The position numbers and the translations under genes are program-made. Of a DNA stretch of 33,928 bases, positions 18,714 to 26,919 are shown in pieces. Numbering within the stretch: position 1 is the stretch's first letter; every line of letters begins with the position of its first letter. The DNA lies in the NCBI GenBank assembly GCA_902622985.1, contig CACNSH010000009.1:1-33928 (forward strand), given 5' to 3'. The notes beneath the pieces were generated by a model. That model saw only the letters and a list, made by a program, of their open reading frames with translations, ran no database searches and was not told where the DNA came from. This DNA is from an uncultured Pelagibacteraceae bacterium. GTDB taxonomy: Bacteria > Pseudomonadota > Alphaproteobacteria > Pelagibacterales > AG-422-B15.

Positions 18714-18743
18714 TAAAAAAAAGGGGGCCAAGTGGCCCCCTTT
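18714..18743 (-). terminator. Intra-operon terminator between aapJ and aapQ
   Basis: On the minus strand AAGGGGGCC-ACTT-GGCCCCCTT (18742-18721) forms a 9-bp GC-rich stem followed by a run of Ts (18722-18715). It lies about 33 bases after the aapJ stop and 40 bases before the aapQ start. In binding-protein-first operons such a structure lets the binding protein be made in excess, by partial termination and by protecting the upstream message from 3' exonucleases. Confidence 0.85.
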
Positions 18744-18775
18744 AAAGTGATCTTTGCTAGAAATTACTTTTTCTA

Positions 18776-19801
18776 TTATCTAGCAGGAGGAGCATAAAGT
18801 ACTCCACCGTTTTTATAAGAAGCATTTGGTGATCCTGCTCTTGCAAGGCCAACAGGAGTATTTTCTCCTACATGTTTTTCATAAACATCACCGTAGTTTC
18901 CTACTTTTGTAACTATGTCATAAGACCAGCTCTCACCTAAGTTCAAGCCTGCACCTGTTCCACCTTCTTTACCACATAGTCTTGCAACTACAGGGTTTGA
19001 AGTCATTGCGCATGTCGTTTGAGCATTTGATTGAGTTAAGCCGAATTCTTCAGCCTCAATCATTGCGTTCAAAGACCATCTCACAACGTCTGCCCAGTCT
19101 CCATCACCTTCTCTAACAACAGGTCCTAAAGGTTCTTTAGAAATTGTTTCAGGAAGAACAACGTGAGCATCTGGATCAGCTAGTTTTGTTCTTTGGGCTG
19201 CTAAACCTGATTTATCAGTTGTATAAGTATCGCAACGACCTTCGTCATATGCGTTTACAACTTCGTCAGCTTTTTCAAATACAACTGGCTCATAAGCCAT
19301 GCCATTTGCTCTAAAAAAGTCAGCCATATTTAATTCAGTTGTAGTACCAAGGTTAGTACAAACACTTGCGCCATCTAGTTCCATTGCACTAGTAATGCCT
19401 GAGTCTTTTCTAACCATGAAACCTTGACCATCATAGAAGTTAACGCCCGCAAACTCTAAACCAATTTGAGCGTCACGTGACAATGTCCAAGTAGTATTTC
19501 TTGATAAAACATCAATTTCGCCAGCTTGAAGTGCTGTAAATCTCTCTTTTGCAGTAAGAGGTACATACTTTACTTTATCTGGATCACCAAAAATGGCAGC
19601 TGAGACAGCACGACATACGTCTACATCAATACCACTCCAGTTTCCATCCGCATCTGGGTTTGAAAAACCAGGAACTCCCTGACTTACACCACAGTTGAAA
19701 AATCCTTGTGATTTAACAGTGTCCAAGGTTCCAGCAAATGCAGCTGGTACCATTAACACTGAACAAACTAATCCAAGGAAACTAATTCTCATTGTATTCA
19801 T
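18776..19801 (-). CDS. aapJ: General L-amino-acid ABC transporter, periplasmic binding protein
   Basis: 341 residues, the size of AapJ/BztA. It has a signal peptide with likely cleavage after PAAFA (residue 23) and mature start GTLDTVKSQGFFNCGVSQG. Family landmarks are WSGIDVDVCRAVSAAIFGD, RFTALQAGEIDVLSRNTTWT and DTYTTDKSGLAAQR. It captures broad-specificity L-amino acids in the periplasm and delivers them to AapQM. The gene is less AT-rich than its neighbours, as is often seen in highly expressed transport proteins. The start could be codon 1 or the ATG at codon 4; AAAAAAGGAT is the nearest ribosome site, somewhat far for the first. It heads aapJ-(hairpin)-aapQMP. Confidence 0.96.
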   Translation of the reverse strand: MNTMRISFLGLVCSVLMVPAAFAGTLDTVKSQGFFNCGVSQGVPGFSNPDADGNWSGIDVDVCRAVSAAIFGDPDKVKYVPLTAKERFTALQAGEIDVLSRNTTWTLSRDAQIGLEFAGVNFYDGQGFMVRKDSGITSAMELDGASVCTNLGTTTELNMADFFRANGMAYEPVVFEKADEVVNAYDEGRCDTYTTDKSGLAAQRTKLADPDAHVVLPETISKEPLGPVVREGDGDWADVVRWSLNAMIEAEEFGLTQSNAQTTCAMTSNPVVARLCGKEGGTGAGLNLGESWSYDIVTKVGNYGDVYEKHVGENTPVGLARAGSPNASYKNGGVLYAPPAR

Positions 19802-19904
19802 AAGTGATTAATCCTTTTTTGATTTAATTAATTAAATAAAGGAAAATTTAATCACAGTTTTAATTCGAAGAGAAACAAATAAAGTAGAAACAGGAAAGGC
19901 AAAT

Positions 19905-19927
19905 TGACACCGCTATATATTGTGTCA
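19905..19927. promoter_or_regulatory. Inverted repeat TGACAC-N11-GTGTCA upstream of aapJ
   Basis: A perfect 6-bp inverted repeat with an 11-base AT-rich spacer lies about 105 bases above the aapJ start and just beyond the stop of the preceding Sel1 gene. It could be an operator for the aap operon or a weak transcript end. No factor can be named from sequence alone. Confidence 0.3.
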
Positions 19928-19932
19928 CTTAA

Positions 19933-20592
19933 TTACCGAACCACAATTGATCGTGCTGCAGTTATTCTTATATCTACCTCTTCAATTGTTTCATCTATCA
20001 ATGACAATGCGTAATCTAATTCTTCAGAACTTAGTTCCGCTATCAGATCATCAATACCTTCTTTCCCTGCCCCACATAATGAAGACTTATTACATTGCAA
20101 ATACCACCTCACTGACTGAACAAGGTCTTTTTTTACGCCATCACCAAACTCATACATATTTGCAACATTATACTGAGCTTCTGGTACACCTCTCTCGGCA
20201 GCAAACAAGTAATACTTAAATGCTTTTTTATAGTTTGGCCAAAATACCCAGTGATTATCGTAGTATTCTCCTATAGCGTAAGCCGCTCTTGGATCATTAT
20301 CATTTTCGTAAAGGTCTAAAAAAATTTCATAAGCTTTTTTGTAATTTGACTCATTCTCGTCAATACAAAAGTCGTCAATTTTACATAAATTTATAGAAGA
20401 AGCATCATTATACAAAAGTCCTAAAATATATCTTGCATCGGTGTTTAACTCAGTATTAACAATATCTTTTAAAACATTAATTGCTTCTTCTTTTTTTCCC
20501 GTTGCAAAGAGATCATATACATTTTCAGCTTTTGAAAACACTGTAGAAATAAGTACTAGTATAAATATAATTGTTATAAGTAATTTATTCAT
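19933..20592 (-). CDS. Exported Sel1-repeat protein
   Basis: 219 residues with a signal peptide (MNKLLITIIFILVLISTVFS, cleavage near KA-EN). Sel1-like repeats follow, the clearest being AFKYYLFAAERGVPEAQYNV and its continuation ANMYEFGDGVKKDLVQSVRW; earlier ones around residues 40-110 are degenerate. Two Cys pairs (CKIDDFC and CNKSSLC) could form disulfides in the periplasm. Sel1 proteins usually act as interaction scaffolds; no partner is evident here. The ATG is only 8 bases from the CCA end of tRNA-Arg on the same strand and has no recognisable ribosome site, so after tRNA processing the message would be almost leaderless. The signal peptide makes this start convincing. Confidence 0.8.
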   Translation of the reverse strand: MNKLLITIIFILVLISTVFSKAENVYDLFATGKKEEAINVLKDIVNTELNTDARYILGLLYNDASSINLCKIDDFCIDENESNYKKAYEIFLDLYENDNDPRAAYAIGEYYDNHWVFWPNYKKAFKYYLFAAERGVPEAQYNVANMYEFGDGVKKDLVQSVRWYLQCNKSSLCGAGKEGIDDLIAELSSEELDYALSLIDETIEEVDIRITAARSIVVR

Positions 20593-20600
20593 AGTAATTA

Positions 20601-20677
20601 TGGCGCGCCCGAGAGGATTCGAACCTCTGACCCACAGCTTAGAAGGCTGTTGCTCTATCCAGCTGAGCTACGGGCGC
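20601..20677 (-). tRNA. tRNA-Arg (anticodon TCT)
   Basis: A 77-base cloverleaf: acceptor GCGCCCG/CGGGCGC, D-arm AGCTCAGCTGGATAGAGC, anticodon loop CTTCTAA with TCT, T-arm AGAGGTTCGAATCCTCT, discriminator G and an encoded CCA. Its first base directly follows the stop codon of the NDUFS4-like gene, with no spacer. Confidence 0.97.
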
Positions 20678-20956
20678 TTACTTAAAGTTATCTGCGTACG
20701 ATTTATTTATAACTTTCCTCTCTGAGGTTTCAAGAACTTCATAATCAATGTTATTTTTTTTTGCATAACTGACTGCTTCTTCTTTAGTTGAGAATTTTAA
20801 TTCAATTTGAGAAACAGTACTACTACCACCATTCCAACCCATCATAGTATCTTTAAGCTGATTTTTTTGATCTAAAAATTTTAAAACCCATTTATTGTAT
20901 TTTGCTCTTCCAGACTGCATGGCAGTTTTAGTAGGTTTATAAATTTTGGCTTTCAT
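20678..20956 (-). CDS. NDUFS4-like NADH dehydrogenase accessory subunit
   Basis: 92 residues, matching the ETC Complex I NDUFS4-type family shared by alphaproteobacteria and mitochondria. Family blocks are visible in order: MKAKIYKPTKTAMQSGRAK, WVLKF, MMGWNGGSSTVSQIELKF, the STKEEAVSYAKKNNIDYEV stretch, and the closing KSYADNFK. In Complex I this small subunit sits on the peripheral arm and aids assembly or stability. No other Complex I gene is in the window, which is normal for this subunit. It begins five bases after the aguB stop, and its own stop codon touches tRNA-Arg, so mRNA and tRNA must be cut from one transcript. Confidence 0.92.
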   Translation of the reverse strand: MKAKIYKPTKTAMQSGRAKYNKWVLKFLDQKNQLKDTMMGWNGGSSTVSQIELKFSTKEEAVSYAKKNNIDYEVLETSERKVINKSYADNFK

Positions 20957-20961
20957 ATTAT

Positions 20962-21831
20962 CTATTCTGATCCATCTAAATTGAGTAAGCCTTTATATAG
21001 TTCAGGTCTTCGATCTCTAAATACCCCCCAAACGTTTCGTAAGGTCTCAGCTTCGGACAAATTAATTTTTCCTATCAGTACTTCTTCTTTGTCTCTGCTT
21101 CCTTCTGCAATCTTGTCGCCAACATGATTGGTTACGAAGGAACGACCATAAAAATAGTTTTCAATATCAATTCCTTTTTCAGTCCCAATTCTATTTGAAG
21201 CAATGACTGGTATTTGATTTGATGCAGAGTGACCTATCATTGCTCTTTGCCACATATCAGAGCTATCAAATCCATCATCTTCCGGTTCTCCCCCAATAGC
21301 AGTTGGATATAGTAATAATTCTGCTCCACTTAGAACCATGGACCTTGCGGCCTCTGGAAACCACTGATCCCAACATATACCAACCCCAATCTTTGCGTAT
21401 TTTGTATTCCATACTTTGAAACCTGTGTCTCCAGGATTAAAATAAAATTTTTCCTGGTAGCCTGGTCCATCAGGAATGTGCGACTTTCTATATTTTCCTA
21501 ATATGCTTCCATCTGCATCTACAATCGCAACTGAATTATAATGAGCCCTATTTGCTTTTTCAAAAAAACTCACTGGCAAAACAACTTTCAGCTCTTTAGC
21601 TAATTCAGAAAATTTCTTTATTGTTGGATGGTTATCAAAAGGCTTTGATAATTCAAACAGTTCTTCTTTTTGATCCATGCAAAAATATTGTGACTCAAAT
21701 AACTCTTGAATTAGAATTATTTGAGCGCCTTCGGAAGCAGCCTGTCTGACAAGCTTCTCAGCATTACTCACATTCTTATCAGTTTCATTAGAGCAAGCCA
21801 TTTGCGTTGCTGCCACGGTTACTTCTCTCAC
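20962..21831 (-). CDS. aguB: N-carbamoylputrescine amidase
   Basis: 289 residues of the carbon-nitrogen hydrolase (nitrilase) superfamily, with the catalytic triad Glu43 (IQELFES), Lys116 (YRKSHIP) and Cys153 (GVGICWDQWFPEA). The DQWFPEAAR and GPGYQEKFYF segments are typical of N-carbamoylputrescine amidase, which releases putrescine, CO2 and ammonia. The gene overlaps aguA by four bases (ATGA), so the two consecutive steps from agmatine are coupled. The length and the pairing with agmatine deiminase make the specific call safe. Confidence 0.95.
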   Translation of the reverse strand: MREVTVAATQMACSNETDKNVSNAEKLVRQAASEGAQIILIQELFESQYFCMDQKEELFELSKPFDNHPTIKKFSELAKELKVVLPVSFFEKANRAHYNSVAIVDADGSILGKYRKSHIPDGPGYQEKFYFNPGDTGFKVWNTKYAKIGVGICWDQWFPEAARSMVLSGAELLLYPTAIGGEPEDDGFDSSDMWQRAMIGHSASNQIPVIASNRIGTEKGIDIENYFYGRSFVTNHVGDKIAEGSRDKEEVLIGKINLSEAETLRNVWGVFRDRRPELYKGLLNLDGSE

Positions 21832-22865
21832 ATTTTACTCCTAGGTTGTTGTTGCGTGATGCAGTGTACACCACCTCCTCCCAAAAGTATATGGGACCCA
21901 TCAAGAGTAACTACTTTTCGATCAGGAAATGAACTTTTAACTATTTCTAAAGCATTTTGATCTGCTTTTTCATCTCCGAAAATTGGAAGGATTACAGCTG
22001 AATTTGCAATATAGAAGTTAATATATGAGCAGGGCTCATCATCATTTGGAATTATTCTTTTATAAGACATCTCTAATTCAATTACATCTAAGTCATTTCC
22101 ATTTGCATCTTTTGAAGTTTTTAAAATTTCTAGATTTTCATTTAGTAAGTCATAATATGGATCTTGTTTGTCTTGACATGTCATAGCCATAACTCTTCCA
22201 GGAGAGATAAAACATGCAACATTATCCACATGACCATTAGTGCCTTCATCTGTTCCGTGTTTTAGCCAAATAACATTTTTGACACCAAAAAAGTTTTTAA
22301 GGTTTGACTCTATTTCTGATTTAGAAAGATTAGGGTTCCGATTATCATGAAGCAAGCACTGTTCTGTTGTCAATAGTGTTCCATTACCATCTACATCAAT
22401 TGAACCACCTTCAAGCACCATATTGTTTTTAAAATATTGAGCTCCAGATTTTTCAATCATCATCTTAGCTACCTTATCATCAAGCTCATAATTTTCTTTG
22501 TAACCCCAACAATTAAAATCTGAATCCACTCCTGCTAATCCATGATTATGATCTAAAAGAAATATAGCACCGGAATCCCTTGACCATGCGTCATTGATAG
22601 GAAACTCGATAATGTCTATTTTTTCATTCAGTAGACTTTTGGCACTAGTAGAGTCCTTTGGATGAACTATCATTTTAGTTTTTTCAAATTGTGAAATAGC
22701 ATTTGCAACTTTTGCCCATGCATCTCTTCCCTTTTGATAATCAAAATGTGACCAAGATGATGTTACATCTGTTGGAAATGTCTCTGTTGGCCATTGCATC
22801 CAACAACACTCGTGAGGAAACCATTCAGCTGGCATTGAGTAAGAATTTTCGATAGGCGTGCTCAT
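21828..22865 (-). CDS. aguA: Agmatine deiminase
   Basis: 345 residues of the Porphyromonas-type peptidyl-arginine deiminase family. It hydrolyses agmatine to N-carbamoylputrescine and ammonia. The N-terminal [16 protein letters not shown], the [14 protein letters not shown] segment, [36 protein letters not shown] and the catalytic Cys335 in [11 protein letters not shown] are all present. With aguB it forms a putrescine pathway that starts from arginine-derived or scavenged agmatine. The ATG lies 12 bases after the CCA end of tRNA-Pro, with GAGG as ribosome site in between, so its message probably gains its 5' end from tRNA processing. No arginine decarboxylase is seen here. Confidence 0.96.
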   Translation of the reverse strand: MSTPIENSYSMPAEWFPHECCWMQWPTETFPTDVTSSWSHFDYQKGRDAWAKVANAISQFEKTKMIVHPKDSTSAKSLLNEKIDIIEFPINDAWSRDSGAIFLLDHNHGLAGVDSDFNCWGYKENYELDDKVAKMMIEKSGAQYFKNNMVLEGGSIDVDGNGTLLTTEQCLLHDNRNPNLSKSEIESNLKNFFGVKNVIWLKHGTDEGTNGHVDNVACFISPGRVMAMTCQDKQDPYYDLLNENLEILKTSKDANGNDLDVIELEMSYKRIIPNDDEPCSYINFYIANSAVILPIFGDEKADQNALEIVKSSFPDRKVVTLDGSHILLGGGGVHCITQQQPRSKM

Positions 22866-22877
22866 TTAAAACCTCAT

Positions 22878-22954
<77 letters not shown>

Positions 22955-22995
22955 AAACGAGTGAGAATGTATCTAAAAACAGATAAATCTTCAAT

Positions 22996-23940
22996 CTATT
23001 TAAGAAAATCTAATAGTATATTATTTACTTCTTCAGGCTTCTCCTGTTGTACCCAATGACCTGCATTTTTAATTATATGATTTGAGACAAGGTTGTCATG
23101 TAGGGCTGGATTTATCAAACTCCATTTAGCCACAGGATCGTGCTCGCCCACAATAAAACATGAAGGAGGTGATATTTTTTTCTCATGTGTATCTTTTGTA
23201 ATTTCCCAATTTTTGTCAATGTTTCGATACCAGTTAATTGGTCCGCGCATTCCTCCATTTGTAAATTCATTAAGATAAAAATCAAAATCCTCTTCTGACA
23301 TAAACTCAGGAATTTTATTATGTTCACCAAGTGAGTCTAAGAATGTCATCTCATCTGTATACGGCTTAGGTTCAAAAGTTTGTGACTCTTCTCCATCGCT
23401 TGTGAGAGAACTATATACTGCAATCAGAGATTTTCTCATGTCTTGCTCTAATTCTTTCTCGACACGTCCTTCTTCTTGAAAATAAATCATATAAAAAAAT
23501 ACATCTTTGAATAAAAATTTCATTGTTTCAATTGGAGGCATTTTTGAAACTAAATATGGCACGCTCATTCCACAAACTTTATTAACTCTATCAGGATGAT
23601 ACAATGACGTATTCCAGGCAACTGGCGCTCCCCAGTCGTGTCCAATTAATGAAAAATTATCTTCTTTCATCTCATCTGCTATAGCAATAATATCTGAAGT
23701 GAGCTCCATTATATTGTAAGCATCGATTTCAGTTGGCTTTGAAGTTTTTCCATAACCTCTCATATCTGGCACTGCTACTTTGAAACCGTTTTTAACTAAA
23801 GAAGTAATCTGATGTCTCCAAGAATACCAAGACTCTGGCCACCCATGTGCCATTATAACTAATGGACCCTCTCCATCAATATATGTATTTATTTCGATAT
23901 CCTTATTTTTAATAATTTTAAAATTTTTCTGATTAAACAT
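22996..23940 (-). CDS. Epoxide-hydrolase-like alpha/beta hydrolase
   Basis: 314 residues, typical for soluble epoxide hydrolases. The oxyanion-side motif HGWPESWYSW is at residues 32-41, PDMRGYGKTSKP follows, and the nucleophile motif GHDWGAPVAWN gives Asp102. The charge-relay acid lies in FIVGEHDPVAKW and the His in NAGHWVQQEKPEEVN. A carboxylate nucleophile with HGWPES favours epoxide hydrolase over haloalkane dehalogenase, but substrate cannot be set from sequence. It starts two bases after the upstream thioesterase stop, so the pair probably forms an operon, perhaps handling a lipid or aromatic intermediate (inference). Confidence 0.85.
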   Translation of the reverse strand: MFNQKNFKIIKNKDIEINTYIDGEGPLVIMAHGWPESWYSWRHQITSLVKNGFKVAVPDMRGYGKTSKPTEIDAYNIMELTSDIIAIADEMKEDNFSLIGHDWGAPVAWNTSLYHPDRVNKVCGMSVPYLVSKMPPIETMKFLFKDVFFYMIYFQEEGRVEKELEQDMRKSLIAVYSSLTSDGEESQTFEPKPYTDEMTFLDSLGEHNKIPEFMSEEDFDFYLNEFTNGGMRGPINWYRNIDKNWEITKDTHEKKISPPSCFIVGEHDPVAKWSLINPALHDNLVSNHIIKNAGHWVQQEKPEEVNNILLDFLK

Positions 23941-23942
23941 TG

Positions 23943-24377
23943 TTAAGATGGATCCTTTTTTCCGTGATTTCTTAAAATTTTAAAAATCCCATCTGATGTA
24001 AAAATAATTTTATCATCTATAAATAAATTACACTTCATAAATAAAATTGATTTTGTTTCTCTCGTAATTTCTGCAAAACCATATACCCAGGATCCTTTTG
24101 GAGCGGGGCCTACATAATTAGCATTTAATTTAGCAGTTAAGCATGGGAATGAGTCCTTTTTCCAAGCAGTATACCCCATAATTCCATCTGCAAATGCAAT
24201 GAGTGTGCCTCCATGCGCTATACCAGCTTTATTGCAATTAATTTCCTCAACCGTAAATCCTTTATAAAAAATTCCATCGAGTTCTAAATTATAGAGAAAA
24301 CCATTATTTTTTGAGAACGGTCCAGGATCAGTATCCTTGGTATAGTTTTTTATATTTTTTAATATGTCAGTTTGCAT
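23943..24377 (-). CDS. PaaI-type hotdog-fold thioesterase
   Basis: 144 residues with the hotdog thioesterase core: NKAGIAHGGTLIAFADGIMG contains the HGG motif and the acidic catalytic position, followed by the LTAKLNANYVGPAPKGSWVYG strand region. Members hydrolyse acyl-CoA thioesters, and many clear aryl- or medium-chain acyl-CoAs. It shares the divergent intergenic region with the thiamine riboswitch and is immediately followed by the epoxide-hydrolase-like gene. The substrate is unknown. The ATG shown is the first plausible start; no strong ribosome site is seen. Confidence 0.85.
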   Translation of the reverse strand: MQTDILKNIKNYTKDTDPGPFSKNNGFLYNLELDGIFYKGFTVEEINCNKAGIAHGGTLIAFADGIMGYTAWKKDSFPCLTAKLNANYVGPAPKGSWVYGFAEITRETKSILFMKCNLFIDDKIIFTSDGIFKILRNHGKKDPS

Positions 24378-24390
24378 TGCAAAAATATAT

Positions 24391-24420
24391 TTGATTAATG
24401 ATGAATGATAAATATATAAT
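24391..24420 (+). promoter_or_regulatory. Sigma-70-type promoter for the thiB operon
   Basis: TTGATT (24391-24396), an 18-base spacer and a perfect TATAAT (24415-24420) lie just before the TPP riboswitch. Transcription would start near 24427, leaving a leader that begins almost exactly at the aptamer. Confidence 0.7.
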
Positions 24421-24430
24421 TGATTGAAGA

Positions 24431-24507
24431 TTATGGGGAGCTATTGCTGAGAGGTTCCAGATAATGGAACGACCCAAAACCTGATCTAGATAATGCTAGC
24501 GGAGGAA
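24431..24507 (+). promoter_or_regulatory. TPP (THI-box) riboswitch
   Basis: Conserved thiamine pyrophosphate aptamer blocks occur in order: GGGGAGC (24435-24441), GCTGAGA (24446-24452), a short P3 hairpin GTTCC/GGAAC (24454-24470), GACCC (24471-24475), ACCTGATCTAGATAATGC (24479-24496), then AGCGGAGGAA. The ribosome site of thiB, GGAGGA (24501-24506), is the tail of the aptamer itself, three bases before the ATG. This points to translational control: bound TPP would hide the ribosome site. No separate expression platform or terminator fits in the space. Confidence 0.93.
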
Positions 24508-24509
24508 AT

Positions 24510-25406
24510 ATGCAAAAAATATCAATAGTTTTATTTTTCTTTATTTATTTAAACAGCTCCTTTGCCCAAGAAAAATTAGTTGTTGGAACCTACGACTCTT
24601 TCTCAGCTGATTGGGGGCCAGGACCTATAATAGAAGAAAAGTTTGAAGAAATTTGCAATTGCGATCTTCAATTCATCTCAACCAGTCAAGCAGGCACTTT
24701 AAATAATGAGATTTTTCTGAATGGAAAGGATGTGATTCTTGGCGTAGAAATGCACGAATTTGATTATTCAATTGAAGATTGGCATGAGTATGATCATGGT
24801 TTCTTTTCGTTTATTTATGACAGTAGTAAACTAACTGACCCACCCAAAACTTTTGAGGAGTTGGTAAATCGTGAAGATCTTAAAATCGTTGTGCAAGATC
24901 CTCGTACAAGTCCAGTTGGCATTGGTTTGTTAAGGTGGATGAAATCAATATTTAAAAATGACTTCTCTATTAAGTTAAAACAATTAGATCAGAATATAAT
25001 AACATACTCACCAGGATGGTCTGAGGCTTATGGAATTTTTCTTGAAGGAAATGCAGACCTTGTTTTGAGTTATAGCACTTCACCATTTTATCACCAAGAA
25101 TATGAAAATGAATACAAATACAAGTCACTTAATTTTACTGAGGGTCACTTAGCCACAAGGGAGATTGTTTATGTTCGAGAGGAATCAATGAATCAAAAAC
25201 TTGCAAAAAAATTTATAGATTTCATTATTGAGGATGAAATTCAAAAAATAATATCTTCAATGAACATTATGTATCCATCAGTTGATAAAACTGAACTAGT
25301 TCCAGAAAAAATGAAAAATTTAATAAAACCTAAAGAAATTGATTATAAAGTGTTTCTAGAGTCTGAACCGTTAATTGAAACTTGGCTTGAGACTATTGCA
25401 GGCTAA
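24510..25406 (+). CDS. thiB: Thiamine ABC transporter, periplasmic binding protein
   Basis: 298 residues. A signal peptide (core IVLFFFIYLNSSFA, cleavage near residue 19) is followed by KLVVGTYDSFSADWGPGPII, the hallmark of ThiB. Further family segments are QDPRTSPVGIGLLRWMKSIF and the aromatic thiamine-site region YSPGWSEAYGIFLEG. It binds thiamine or its phosphates in the periplasm. It directly follows a TPP riboswitch whose tail forms its ribosome site, which supports thiamine specificity. It overlaps thiP by about 30 bases, depending on the thiP start. It is slightly shorter than the E. coli protein (327 residues). Confidence 0.95.
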   Translation: MQKISIVLFFFIYLNSSFAQEKLVVGTYDSFSADWGPGPIIEEKFEEICNCDLQFISTSQAGTLNNEIFLNGKDVILGVEMHEFDYSIEDWHEYDHGFFSFIYDSSKLTDPPKTFEELVNREDLKIVVQDPRTSPVGIGLLRWMKSIFKNDFSIKLKQLDQNIITYSPGWSEAYGIFLEGNADLVLSYSTSPFYHQEYENEYKYKSLNFTEGHLATREIVYVREESMNQKLAKKFIDFIIEDEIQKIISSMNIMYPSVDKTELVPEKMKNLIKPKEIDYKVFLESEPLIETWLETIAG

Positions 25407-26919
25407 TACAAAAAATCTAATTCCAATAGGAGTTTTTTTTCTCGTTTTAGCGGCAGTTGTGTTGCCTGTATTTGGTTTAGTTTATTATTACAATTTTAGT
25501 TTCACACTTAATTTCTCAAATTATTATTTTACCATTATTTTTTTTACAATCTTTCAATCATTTGCCTCTGCCTTTTTTTCTATAGTAATAGGTTCCGTAT
25601 TTGCAATTTTATTAATAAGGCACAGGCATCATAAAACTATAAAACTTATCGTAAATTTTTTGTCAATTTTATTTGTATTGCCAACAATACTATCAGTATT
25701 TGGAATCTTAACATTTTACGGACAATATTTTTCTATTTATGGAATAATTGGCATATTACTTGGTCATACAATTTTAAACACTCCATTAATAACAAGAATT
25801 ATATTTCAAAGTCTAAATGATATCAGTTCAAATGAATATATGATTGCAAAACAAATGTCTTTGGACAAGTTAGGAATTTTCTTTGCTATTGAATGGCCTA
25901 TTATAAAAAAAAATATACCCAGTCTCTTTGTTATTGTCTTTTTTATATGCTTTGTAAGCTTTACCCCAGTTTTAATTCTGGGTGGAAGCCCAATATATTC
26001 AACTTTAGAGGTAGCGATTTATTATTCTGTAATTTTTAATAATGATTTTGATGCAGCCTTAAATTTATTGCTTATACAATTATCAATATGTCTTTTCATA
26101 TACGCTGCTTTCTTTAAAAATTTTAAAAGTTCAAATTTTATAATTGATGAACAAAGAAATTTTTATGAAAATAAAAAGAGGGGATTTTCTTTCTATTTTG
26201 AAATTATATTAATAACACTGATTTCTATTTTCATTTTTTCTCCTATATGCTTCATAATCTTAAATGGATTCAATAAAGAACTAATAAATATATTTTCATC
26301 ATCATATTTGTGGCATGCAATAAATAACACATTTGTGATTTGTTTTTTTTCAGGAACCATTTCAGTTTTTGTAGCTCTCAACTACCTTAATTTGATCTAT
26401 CGCAAAAAATATTTTACAGAAATATTGATTTATTCACTTATTATATTTTCGCCAGTTGTAATGGCTGTTGGATATTATATTTTATTATTTAAAATCAGCT
26501 TGTTTGATATACCGAATATTCTTATTGTTATCGTTCTAAACGCAATTTTTTCACTGCCATTTACATATAACTTTCTAGCACCGTCTTACTTTAAAATTAC
26601 ACATGAGAATGAAGACATCTCAAAAAGCATCAACATGTATGGATTACAGAGATTTCTAATTATTGATTTTCCTCGACTAAAAGTACCAATAATTACCGCT
26701 TTCTCAGTATCTTCAATACTATCTGCAAGTGATCTCGTTATCATTTCCTTTTTTGGTACGAATAGCTTGTCAACTCTAACTCAAACAATATATAGACTTA
26801 TGGGAAGTTATAGGATGGATGAAGCATATTCAGTTTCTCTAATATTGCTAATCTTTTGCATCTGTTACTTTGGAGCTTCATATGTATTTATGAAAGGTAA
26901 GTTATGGAACACTCATTAG
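25375..26919 (+). CDS. thiP: Thiamine ABC transporter, fused permease
   Basis: 514 residues, near the usual 530 for ThiP, which contains two permease halves in one chain. About twelve membrane segments are visible. The first half carries the docking region EWPIIKKNIPSLFVIVFFIC and then FVSFTPVLILGGSP, a ThiP hallmark; the second half has FPRLKVPIITAFSVSSILSA. The start is uncertain: TTG codons at 25375, 25387 and 25396 are all in frame and no ATG precedes the first membrane helix, so the gene overlaps thiB under any choice. It overlaps nhaD by 16 bases at its end. The expected ATPase gene thiQ does not follow. Confidence 0.93.
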   Translation: MKLGLRLLQANTKNLIPIGVFFLVLAAVVLPVFGLVYYYNFSFTLNFSNYYFTIIFFTIFQSFASAFFSIVIGSVFAILLIRHRHHKTIKLIVNFLSILFVLPTILSVFGILTFYGQYFSIYGIIGILLGHTILNTPLITRIIFQSLNDISSNEYMIAKQMSLDKLGIFFAIEWPIIKKNIPSLFVIVFFICFVSFTPVLILGGSPIYSTLEVAIYYSVIFNNDFDAALNLLLIQLSICLFIYAAFFKNFKSSNFIIDEQRNFYENKKRGFSFYFEIILITLISIFIFSPICFIILNGFNKELINIFSSSYLWHAINNTFVICFFSGTISVFVALNYLNLIYRKKYFTEILIYSLIIFSPVVMAVGYYILLFKISLFDIPNILIVIVLNAIFSLPFTYNFLAPSYFKITHENEDISKSINMYGLQRFLIIDFPRLKVPIITAFSVSSILSASDLVIISFFGTNSLSTLTQTIYRLMGSYRMDEAYSVSLILLIFCICYFGASYVFMKGKLWNTH

